Of a DNA stretch of 31,200 nucleotides, positions 1-6,232 are shown piece by piece (position 1 is the first letter of the stretch; each line of letters starts with the position of its first letter). Under the pieces are notes generated by a model. It saw nothing but the letters and a program-made list of their open reading frames with translations, did no database searches and was not told the origin of the DNA. A program made the position numbers and the translations under genes. The stretch lies in contig JBKHII010000033.1 in assembly GCA_046538735.1 (NCBI GenBank), forward strand, positions 1-31,200. The letters are read 5' to 3'. This DNA is from SLST01 sp046538735 (GTDB taxonomy: Bacteria > Spirochaetota > Spirochaetia > DSM-27196 > SLST01).

Positions 1-1145
1 CGCACGGCAAGCCGCCCCCGGAACGCTCGCTCGCGGAGCGCCGGCCACTCACCCGGGATGCCGATCGCGCGCTGCACGCCGGAAGCGTGCTCGTAGCGCC
101 ACTCGCCTTCAACGGCCGCCGCGAAGCGATCCCCGTCCCAGCCGACCCGTGTCGCGAGGAACGCCGCATCCGTCGCGGTCTCGGCGGCGAGGTCGCGGAA
201 GTCCGGACTGACGATCGTGAGAAGAGCCGACACGTCAAGATCACGAAACGCGGTGCAACCAAGCGAACCGCGCAGACTGATGCCCGGCATCGACGTTCCC
301 GGAACCGAGACGCATGCGGCCGCGGCGAGGCGCGTTTCGAGTCCGGCCGGTCGTCCGAGCGGATGCCAGCCAAGCGCGAACCTGGCGAGGAGGTGCGCGG
401 CGTCTTCGTGCCGCTCCGCCGCGAACCACTCTTCGTCTCGTGGGTCGTGCGTCGCGGCAGACGAGCCGAACGCACTCCCTATCGCAACGATGCCTGTCCC
501 GGCGACCTCCGTGGGAATGGACCACGAGCCGACGGTCTCGACGAATGCGGACAGACGCTCGCCGTCGCCCGCGGCCGAGACTCCCGCCCCCATCGTTGTC
601 GTGTCTCCCGCGTGCCAGGCGAACAGCGTCGCCCACGGAACTGCCTCAACCGAGGCGCCGAGTCGCGTCGTGGGTTCGAGCCCGCCGTCCAGGGTCACGC
701 GGGCAGGCTCGTACCAGCGGGGACTCGCAGGTCCGCCACCGCCCGGATTCGCGAGCTCCGCGAGCATTCCGTGAATGAGAAGCGGGCCGGCGACGAGCCA
801 TCCCAGGCGCACTCCGGGAAACACCGAGTAGTCGGGAGGGTGCGATCGAACGGCGAGCACGACTCTCGCATCGGATTCCGCATCGAGAGCAAGCCGCACG
901 AGCGAGTCACGGCCGGGCACGATCCGCACGGTGAACGACCGTGCCCACGCGTCCGGCGGCGTCTCCGATTCGAGAACCGGTATGACGTGGACGACGGCGC
1001 CGCCCTCGATCGGCTCGGTGGCCTCGGTCGGCTCGTCGGACTCCGGCGGCTCGGCGGCGGAGACCGGACGAGCGATCGAACCCAATACGAGCACGACGAA
1101 CGCGATGCGCCGAATACGGTTCGAGCACGATGTGGAGGAATGCAT
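1..1145 (-). CDS. Exported protein of unknown function, 3' part missing
   Basis: The minus strand is open from an ATG at 1145 to the window edge, about 381 codons with no stop, so the C-terminus lies outside. An in-frame TAG a short way upstream leaves 1145 as the only reasonable start. Residues 1-30 look like a signal peptide: a basic stretch (NRIRR), a hydrophobic core (IAFVVLVLGSIA) and an Ala-x-Ala-like end before a Pro/Glu-rich linker. The remainder has balanced composition and no motif I recognise. It follows the GH65 gene by 46 bases on the same strand. A TATACC box sits 5 bases before the ATG and could give it its own start. The plus-strand frame over the same DNA is Arg/Pro/Gly-rich and looks like a shadow. 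An envelope or periplasmic protein is likely; the function is unknown. Confidence 0.75.
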   Translation of the reverse strand, partial: MHSSTSCSNRIRRIAFVVLVLGSIARPVSAAEPPESDEPTEATEPIEGGAVVHVIPVLESETPPDAWARSFTVRIVPGRDSLVRLALDAESDARVVLAVRSHPPDYSVFPGVRLGWLVAGPLLIHGMLAELANPGGGGPASPRWYEPARVTLDGGLEPTTRLGASVEAVPWATLFAWHAGDTTTMGAGVSAAGDGERLSAFVETVGSWSIPTEVAGTGIVAIGSAFGSSAATHDPRDEEWFAAERHEDAAHLLARFALGWHPLGRPAGLETRLAAAACVSVPGTSMPGISLRGSLGCTAFRDLDVSALLTIVSPDFRDLAAETATDAAFLATRVGWDGDRFAAAVEGEWRYEHASGVQRAIGIPGEWPALRERAFRGRLAV

Positions 1146-1150
1146 ACTCC

Positions 1151-1156
1151 GGTATA
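1151..1156 (-). promoter_or_regulatory. Possible -10 box (TATACC) just before the truncated exported gene
   Basis: TATACC ends 5 bases before the ATG at 1145. The spacing matches the other leaderless-type starts in this window, but no TTG-type -35 box lies 17 bases upstream. A GGAG sits between box and ATG, too close to act as a normal Shine-Dalgarno. The assignment is weak. Confidence 0.3.
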
Positions 1157-1190
1157 CGCCCGAACTCGGCTCCGCGCTTCTCTTCGGATT

Positions 1191-3557
1191 CTACTTGCGA
1201 GCGACCGTCGACTCCCCTACCCCTGACCGGATCTCTTCGTCCGACGGGTTACGCAGCTCAATCGACTCGTCGTCCGTGAGCGTGAGATGCAGGCCGGCGT
1301 GGATGAAGGCGACCTCACCGCCGCGCGGGAGCGAGTAGCGAGTAGCCTCGCGACCGACCGAGACCTCGAGCGGGGTTCCGCGCCAGAGGACACGGAAGGT
1401 CAGTCGGTCCCACTCGCGCGGAAGGTACGGTTGAAAGCTGAGCGTCTCGTGGAAGTCACGCATCCCGGCGAAGCCGTAGACCATGGAGAGCCACGTCCCG
1501 GCCATCGCAGCCGCGTGGATTCCATCTTTCACGTTGCCGTTCACGTCATCCAGGTCCATGCGCGCCGTCTTCATGAAGTAGCGGTAGGCGAGCTCGGTCT
1601 CACCGATCTCGGCCGCGATGATGCTCTGGACGCACGCGGAGAGCGACGAGTCGCCGGTGGTCAACGGATCGTAGAAGCGGAAGTTGCGCCGCTTCTCGTC
1701 GCGCGTGAAGCGATGCCCCTGGAGGAAGAGCGCCATCACGAGGTCGGGCTGCTTGAGCACCTGGAAGCGGTAGATCGTGAGCGGGTGGTAGTGGAGCAGC
1801 AAGGGGTAACGATCGGGCGGCGTGTTCTGGAAGTCCCACACGTCGCGATCGAAAAAGGCGTCGTCCTGCGGGTAGATGCCGCGCTCCCGATCGTGCGGGA
1901 TGTAGATGGCGTCCGCGGCACGTTGCCACTCGTCGGCCTCCGCCCCATCCAGACCGATGCGCTCGGCGAGCGCGGAAAGCATCGGCTCGTCGTGGCGGCG
2001 CATCTCGCGATAGGTGCGCGCGGCGTACTGGAGGTGATCGGACGCCATGAGGTTCGTGTAGACGTTGTTGTTGACGAGCGCGGTGTACTCGTCCGGACCG
2101 GTGACTTCGTTGATGCAGAACCCCTTGCCGTCTATGTAGCAGCCGAGGTCGACCCAGAAGCGCGCGGTCTCGAAGAGCATCTCAGCACCCCGCTTCAGCA
2201 GAAACCAACGGTCGCCGGTCGCGTTCACGTACGTGCGCATGGCGTAGATGATGTCCGCGTTGATGTGGTACTGAGCGGTGCCTGCAGGAAAGTATGCCGA
2301 CGCTTCCTCGCCGTTGATCGTCCGCCACGGGTAGAGCGCACCGCGATGGCGAAGCACGCGAGCCCGGCGTCGGGCTGCATCCAGCGTGTGATAGCGATAC
2401 TCGAGGAGCGCACGCGCGATTCCGGGATTGGTGTACGTGAAGAACGGGAGCATATAGGTCTCCGTGTCCCAGAAGTAGTGCCCCTCGTAGCCCTCGCCGG
2501 TGAGCCCCTTCGCGGCGACGCTCGTGTGTCCGTTGCGTCCTGCCGCCTGCAGGAGATGGAAGAGGTTGAATCGGATACTCTGCTGGAGCGACTCGTCGCC
2601 TTCGATCCGCACGTCGCTTCGCGTCCAGAACTCGTCCAGGTAACCCTTCTGCTCGGTGTGAAGCGCGGCGAACCCGGAGCGGCGAGCCATCTCCACCTCG
2701 CGCTTCGCGAGGCCGGTGAGCCGCGACCGCGGATGCTCGAGGCTCGTGTAGACCGCGACGTACTTTCGGAGCGTCGTCGTCCGACCCGAACCGAGCGTCA
2801 GCGAGAGCGCGTGCCCCACCTCCTGCTGGCTGTTGATGTTGTCGCGCGTGTAGTCGCACTCGCATTCGATGACGTTCGCCGCAGCAGTGATCACGTCGTA
2901 GCCGCTGTTGCGCGTGCGATACCGTATGTGCGCGACACGCTCGTCCACGTCGCGCTTGCGGAGCAGGAGCGCTTCGCGCGAGAGCGCGGACCCAACCCGT
3001 GGATCGTCGCGGGCCACCCGCGCGGGTCCCCGCCCGCGTATCACAGATACGATCTGCACACGCGCAGGCGCGTCCACGGTGCACTTCCACTCAATCGCCA
3101 TCACGTGCGGTCTGCGAAACGAGACGAGCCTGCGAATGCTGATGTCCACGTTCGTCCCGTCGGGTACCGTCCACCTCATCGACCGCTCGAGGAGGCCGGT
3201 CTTCATCCGAAGCATTCGTCGGTACGACCGAATCGTCCCCGTAGTGAGGTCGAGGGGATAATCGTTCACGGTCAACTCGATCACCGTGCCGTCCGGGAGC
3301 GCGATCATCCGCTGCCGGTTCTCCGCGTAGCCGTACGCGTGCTCTCCGTAGACGATCGGCTCGATCTCGTGAAAGCCGTTCACGAGCGTACCGTTCGCGT
3401 AGACGATGCTGTGCTCCTCGTACGTGCCGCGAACGCCCATGTAGCCGTTGCCGAGCGCGAGAACCGATTCGTCCGCGGACACTCGATCGAGGTTCAGCTC
3501 GTCTTCAGTGACGTTCCATCCGGCTACGGGGTAGAGGGGCTCGTGTTGGTCGCTCAT
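1191..3557 (-). CDS. Glycoside hydrolase family 65 disaccharide phosphorylase
   Basis: The 788-residue product has the full length and layout of GH65 phosphorylases (maltose, trehalose, kojibiose and nigerose phosphorylases). These cleave an alpha-glucosidic disaccharide with inorganic phosphate to give beta-glucose 1-phosphate and a sugar. An N-terminal beta-sandwich (about 1-280) is followed by an (alpha/alpha)6 barrel. FWDTETY (about 361-367) and TGPDEY (about 485-490) are family hallmarks; the Glu in TGPDEY is the expected general acid. GDSSLS (about 635-640) is the phosphate-binding region. No signal peptide is present, so it should be cytoplasmic. The acceptor sugar cannot be read from the sequence. 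No beta-phosphoglucomutase gene, a common partner, is nearby. The ATG at 3557 has no clear Shine-Dalgarno but a good promoter ends nine bases before it. Confidence 0.93.
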   Translation of the reverse strand: MSDQHEPLYPVAGWNVTEDELNLDRVSADESVLALGNGYMGVRGTYEEHSIVYANGTLVNGFHEIEPIVYGEHAYGYAENRQRMIALPDGTVIELTVNDYPLDLTTGTIRSYRRMLRMKTGLLERSMRWTVPDGTNVDISIRRLVSFRRPHVMAIEWKCTVDAPARVQIVSVIRGRGPARVARDDPRVGSALSREALLLRKRDVDERVAHIRYRTRNSGYDVITAAANVIECECDYTRDNINSQQEVGHALSLTLGSGRTTTLRKYVAVYTSLEHPRSRLTGLAKREVEMARRSGFAALHTEQKGYLDEFWTRSDVRIEGDESLQQSIRFNLFHLLQAAGRNGHTSVAAKGLTGEGYEGHYFWDTETYMLPFFTYTNPGIARALLEYRYHTLDAARRRARVLRHRGALYPWRTINGEEASAYFPAGTAQYHINADIIYAMRTYVNATGDRWFLLKRGAEMLFETARFWVDLGCYIDGKGFCINEVTGPDEYTALVNNNVYTNLMASDHLQYAARTYREMRRHDEPMLSALAERIGLDGAEADEWQRAADAIYIPHDRERGIYPQDDAFFDRDVWDFQNTPPDRYPLLLHYHPLTIYRFQVLKQPDLVMALFLQGHRFTRDEKRRNFRFYDPLTTGDSSLSACVQSIIAAEIGETELAYRYFMKTARMDLDDVNGNVKDGIHAAAMAGTWLSMVYGFAGMRDFHETLSFQPYLPREWDRLTFRVLWRGTPLEVSVGREATRYSLPRGGEVAFIHAGLHLTLTDDESIELRNPSDEEIRSGVGESTVARK

Positions 3558-3566
3558 CTTCGTGGA

Positions 3567-3595
3567 ATTGTGAACGGCGCTCGCTCAATTGTCCA
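3567..3595 (-). promoter_or_regulatory. Promoter of the GH65 gene
   Basis: TGGACA (3595-3590) and CACAAT (3572-3567) are separated by 17 bases. The ATG at 3557 is 9 bases past the -10 box, so the predicted leader is only a few bases and cannot hold a Shine-Dalgarno. Confidence 0.55.
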
Positions 3596-3639
3596 GACGC
3601 CCGGCGGCTTGAGGCGTAGCGATGCGGACGCGGACAGGG

Positions 3640-3668
3640 TTGCCGTGTGCCGGCGTACGTGGTAGACC
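3640..3668 (+). promoter_or_regulatory. Promoter of the small membrane protein gene
   Basis: TTGCCG (3640-3645), 17 bases, then TAGACC (3663-3668), five bases before the ATG at 3674. The geometry matches the other leaderless-type promoters here. It supports the ATG at 3674 over an in-frame GTG at 3647, which would lie between the two boxes. Confidence 0.45.
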
Positions 3669-3673
3669 GGCTC

Positions 3674-4105
3674 ATGATCAACATCGTGGAATCGACCCGA
3701 CTCCTGATCGGGCTCGTGGTACTCGTCTACGCGATTCTCGTGGTGCTGAGCGAAGCGTCCGTGTCGCGCCGGGTAATCCTCGCCGGCGTGGGGCTCGTGC
3801 CGTTTCTCGTTTGGATGATTGCTCCGGGGCAGCTTGCGATTGGTTCGCTTGAGCTGCCGTTGGAGATCCGTCGCTATGCGCTGCTCGTGGGGGGCGCGGC
3901 AGTCGCGTTTCGCTACGCCGCGCTCCGGATGCGCGCGCGATCACGCGGCACTCGTGCCGGGCTTGCTGCCGCAGCCGCGATTCTCATGCTCGCTGCCGTG
4001 GCGCTGGGGTCCGCCAATTGGCTCGTCGCTGCAGCGACCGTCATCACGGCGATCGCCACGGCGGCGATCATCCCTTCTGAAGCGTCTTCCGGCGAAGATC
4101 GCTAG
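3674..4105 (+). CDS. Small integral membrane protein, unknown function
   Basis: The product has 143 residues from the ATG at 3674 (152 from an in-frame GTG at 3647). Four hydrophobic stretches are visible, near residues 9-26, 32-48, 66-82 and 100-130; the last is long enough for two helices. An Arg-rich cluster (RMRARSRGTR, about 85-94) separates the second half and should be cytoplasmic. The end is hydrophilic. I recognise no family. It is a single plus-strand gene, divergent from GH65, and its 3' end overlaps the convergent DJ-1/PfpI gene by 38 bases. The hydrophobic pattern argues that it is a real gene rather than a shadow. Confidence 0.7.
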   Translation: MINIVESTRLLIGLVVLVYAILVVLSEASVSRRVILAGVGLVPFLVWMIAPGQLAIGSLELPLEIRRYALLVGGAAVAFRYAALRMRARSRGTRAGLAAAAAILMLAAVALGSANWLVAAATVITAIATAAIIPSEASSGEDR

Positions 4106-4622
4106 CGGCGTCCTCTCCCACGAGATGCCGCACGATCTCCTCGGCAAACTCCGCGGCCGTACCGGGACCACGGCTCGTGATGAGGTTTCCGTCCACGACC
4201 ACCCGCTCCTCAACGAACGTCCCGCCCGTCGCGTACTCCTCAAAGCCGGGATAGCACGTGAATCGCCGGGTGCCGAGGAGTCCGTTGGCGCCGAGCACGA
4301 CGCCGGGCGACGCGCAGATCGCTGCAACGAGCCTCGACTCCTGGAACGCTCGTCTAATCAGATCCATGGCAGGCCCGTCCGCTGCGATATTCTTCGCGCC
4401 TTCGGCTCCCCCGGGTATCACGATCGCATCGAACCCGTCGTTCCACTCGTCAACGGTGATGTCCGTATTCACGCGGATATCGTGGCCGCCCACGACGTCG
4501 CGCGCGGTCACTCCCGCAACGACCGTCTCAATGCCGGCGCGTCTCAGGAAGTCGATCTGGGTGATCGCTTCGACCTCTTCGAAACCGTCTGCCAGCAACA
4601 CCAGTGCTCGCTTCATGCGCAT
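4068..4622 (-). CDS. DJ-1/PfpI (ThiJ) family protein
   Basis: The 184-residue product aligns end to end with the DJ-1/YajL branch. The N-terminus (KRALVLLADGFEEVEA) lines up residue for residue with human DJ-1, putting the conserved acid at E18. The nucleophile-elbow cysteine is C103 in AAICASPGVVL, with the small-residue and hydrophobic pattern expected. ITSRGPGTAAEFA near residue 150 is the other signature. Family members are small cytoplasmic proteins linked to oxidative or carbonyl stress, with glyoxalase, deglycase or chaperone activities reported and debated. The start could also be the third codon (ATG at 4616), which has a GGGGGGA Shine-Dalgarno at better spacing. The neighbouring exporter gene ends about 60 bases upstream, so the two are probably co-transcribed. 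Confidence 0.92.
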   Translation of the reverse strand: MRMKRALVLLADGFEEVEAITQIDFLRRAGIETVVAGVTARDVVGGHDIRVNTDITVDEWNDGFDAIVIPGGAEGAKNIAADGPAMDLIRRAFQESRLVAAICASPGVVLGANGLLGTRRFTCYPGFEEYATGGTFVEERVVVDGNLITSRGPGTAAEFAEEIVRHLVGEDAASDLRRKTLQKG

Positions 4623-4683
4623 CCCCCCGACTTAAGTATGGCCGGATCCGGCGTGGTGCGACAACTCCCTGTGCTTGTGCGGG

Positions 4684-5433
4684 CTAGAGAAAGAGACGGA
4701 AACTGATGAGCGCGGTTACCACGAGGATGAAGACACGATACGGCCCTTCCTTGATGTGACGAACGAGCAGGAGGCCGGCGACTCCTCCAAGAAGAATGAC
4801 CGGCGCCACGACGGCATTGACGGCAAGCGTCTGCAGCGAAATCGTCTCCCAGAATACGATATGAAGCGGAACCTTGATCACGTTCACCACGAAGAAGAAC
4901 CATGCCCCGGTTCCGATGAAGGTGTTCTTGGACATGCCCATTGAGAGGAAGTAGAGCGTGGTAATGGAGCCCGCCGCGTTCCCGACCATCGTGGTGAAGC
5001 CGGCAAGCACGCCGAGCGTCATGGAAAGCCACCACGTCTCCGGTATCCGAAGGTCGCGGTGAAAGACCTCCTTGTACGCGAGGAGGACGAGCCCCGCGAG
5101 TACGACGACCGCGAGCAGCACCCGGAATGAGTGGTCCGGTACGGCGTCGCCCACGACGACACCCACAGCGATCCCGGCGAGCGCCCACGGCAGAAGCCGC
5201 GCCACGACGCTCCAGTCCGCGTGACGCCGATAGTAGATCACCGCGAGTGCATCCGCGGTGATCAGCATGGGGAGAATGAGTCCGACCGACCGCTGGGCTC
5301 CAAAGATCGATGCCATGATCGGGATGGCGGCCGTTGCCGCTCCCATCAGTCCGGTCTTGTTCATGCCGATCAGGAGCCCGCTGACTCCGATCAAGGCCCA
5401 TTGCAGCGGCGTGATGCTGTCCAGAAGAGACAT
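4684..5433 (-). CDS. TauE/SafE family anion permease
   Basis: The 249-residue protein is almost entirely hydrophobic, with about eight membrane helices in two similar halves, as in the TauE/SafE (DUF81) family. Members move sulfite, sulfoacetate or other small organosulfur or organic anions across the inner membrane; the substrate here is unknown. Family features include the N-terminal GLLIGMNKTGL loop and the second-half equivalent TTMVGNAAGSITTLYFLSMG. The frame stays open far upstream, but the start is fixed by the ATG at 5433, preceded by GGGAGA at 7-8 bases; residues before it would be a shadow of the next gene. It lies downstream of a strong terminator, so it probably has its own promoter in the 170-base leader, which I could not place with confidence. 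Confidence 0.9.
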   Translation of the reverse strand: MSLLDSITPLQWALIGVSGLLIGMNKTGLMGAATAAIPIMASIFGAQRSVGLILPMLITADALAVIYYRRHADWSVVARLLPWALAGIAVGVVVGDAVPDHSFRVLLAVVVLAGLVLLAYKEVFHRDLRIPETWWLSMTLGVLAGFTTMVGNAAGSITTLYFLSMGMSKNTFIGTGAWFFFVVNVIKVPLHIVFWETISLQTLAVNAVVAPVILLGGVAGLLLVRHIKEGPYRVFILVVTALISFRLFL

Positions 5434-5473
5434 GTGCCGTTCTCCCGAAATGTCATCGACCTTGTTGGTCGGA

Positions 5474-5500
5474 CGTCCGCGAACCCACGGTACGCGGACG
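5474..5500. promoter_or_regulatory. Inverted repeat in the leader of the TauE/SafE gene
   Basis: CGTCCGCG (5474-5481) and CGCGGACG (5493-5500) form a perfect 8-base inverted repeat with an 11-base centre, about 40 bases before the ATG. It could be a regulator's operator or an mRNA hairpin. There is no T-run after it on either strand, so it is not a normal terminator. Confidence 0.35.
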
Positions 5501-5601
5501 ACTTGCTCGCTCAGCGCTCCTGCAGACCGTCCGGGAACCGACAATTGCACCCCCCAGCGGCAGATACCCGACCGAAACCAGCACGGTTGCTGACACTTCA
5601 C

Positions 5602-5630
5602 AAAAAAAAGGAGCCCGACTTCCGGGCTCC
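5602..5630 (-). terminator. Rho-independent terminator after the repeat-tailed basic protein gene
   Basis: Read on the minus strand, GGAGCCCG, a 5-base loop (GAAGT) and CGGGCTCC form a perfect 8-bp GC-rich stem followed directly by eight T (5609-5602). It begins about 20 bases after the stop codon at 5651 and isolates that gene from the TauE/SafE gene. Confidence 0.93.
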
Positions 5631-5650
5631 CATGGTTCGGCAGCGCGCCG

Positions 5651-6169
5651 CTATTCCTTCGGTTTCTCGTCGGCGGCACTCTCCGCCTTCTCGGCTTCCT
5701 CAGGCTGAGCCGCTTCCTCGGTCGCGTTCTCCTCGACCGGCGCAGCCTCGGTCTTCGTCGTGTCTTCGGCCTTGGCCGCGTCCTCGGTCGCAGCCGTATC
5801 CTCGGTCGCAGCCTCTTCCTCGGCCTTCGCAGCCTCTTCCTCGGCCTTCGCAGCCTCGGCGGCCTTCGCAGCCTCGGCGGCCTTCGCAGCCTCGGCGGCG
5901 GCCTTTCTCGCCTCGGCCTCCTCGGCCTTCCGAGCCTGTTCGGCTGCCTTCGCGGCTTCGGCGGCGGCGGCCTTCCTGCCGGCGCGCTCCTGCCGCTTCT
6001 TCGCATTCGCGAGCGTCGCCTTGCCTGCCTTGCTGACCATCACCTTCTCACCGTCCACTTCTGCTTCGTAGAGCAGCTTGACGCCGGTGCGGCCGGTGAC
6101 TGGGCATGTTCCGCGACCGGAACGTGCCTTTTCTTCTTTCAGGGGTCGGCCCCTGTGCGCCTTCGACAT
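5651..6169 (-). CDS. Small basic protein with long Ala/Glu/Lys repeat tail
   Basis: The 172-residue product has two parts. Residues 1-60 are basic and compact: SKAHRG at the start, then GRGTCPVTGRTGVKLLYE with a short beta-like stretch. I recall similar short proteins in spirochaetes, often with a second Cys in the CP-x-x position, but cannot name a function. Residues 60-172 are a low-complexity helix-forming tail: first Arg/Lys-rich, then AKAAEA and AKAEEEA repeats, then an acidic Glu/Thr/Ala end. The tail should be a long charged helix or disordered. The ATG at 6169 has a strong AAGGAG Shine-Dalgarno at 5 bases; the frame upstream is not coding. It has its own promoter and terminator, which suggests strong single-gene expression. 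A nucleic-acid-binding or ribosome-associated role is plausible but unproven. Confidence 0.85.
   Translation of the reverse strand: MSKAHRGRPLKEEKARSGRGTCPVTGRTGVKLLYEAEVDGEKVMVSKAGKATLANAKKRQERAGRKAAAAEAAKAAEQARKAEEAEARKAAAEAAKAAEAAKAAEAAKAEEEAAKAEEEAATEDTAATEDAAKAEDTTKTEAAPVEENATEEAAQPEEAEKAESAADEKPKE
5824..5898 (-). repeat. In-frame tandem repeats in the repeat-tailed basic protein gene
   Basis: Three exact copies of an 18-base unit (5845-5862, 5863-5880, 5881-5898) encode AKAAEA. They adjoin a related 21-base unit (5824-5844, with a diverged copy next to it) encoding AKAEEEA. Units are multiples of three, so copy-number change would lengthen or shorten the tail without a frameshift. Confidence 0.9.
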
Positions 6170-6199
6170 TATGGCTCCTTGTTCAAGGTGTGGAACGTA

Positions 6200-6229
6200 A
6201 CAATACAAACCACGTTCACCACCCGTCAA
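6200..6229 (-). promoter_or_regulatory. Promoter of the repeat-tailed basic protein gene
   Basis: TTGACG (6229-6224), 18 bases, then TATTGT (6205-6200). The expected start leaves a leader of about 24 bases that holds the AAGGAG Shine-Dalgarno. It begins immediately after the stop codon of the upstream gene. Confidence 0.6.
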
Positions 6230-6232
6230 CTC

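Noticed and set aside
87..1226. Plus-strand open frame of 379 codons at the left end
   Set aside because: Arg/Gly/Pro-rich; the minus strand holds an open frame with a signal peptide and balanced composition.
1287..3665. Plus-strand open frame of 792 codons over the GH65 gene
   Set aside because: It is antiparallel to an unambiguous GH65 enzyme and rich in Arg, Val and Glu; it is a GC-bias shadow.
5824..5898. CRISPR-like or intergenic repeat array
   Set aside because: Units are contiguous, multiples of three, and encode the Ala/Glu/Lys tail; there are no spacers.
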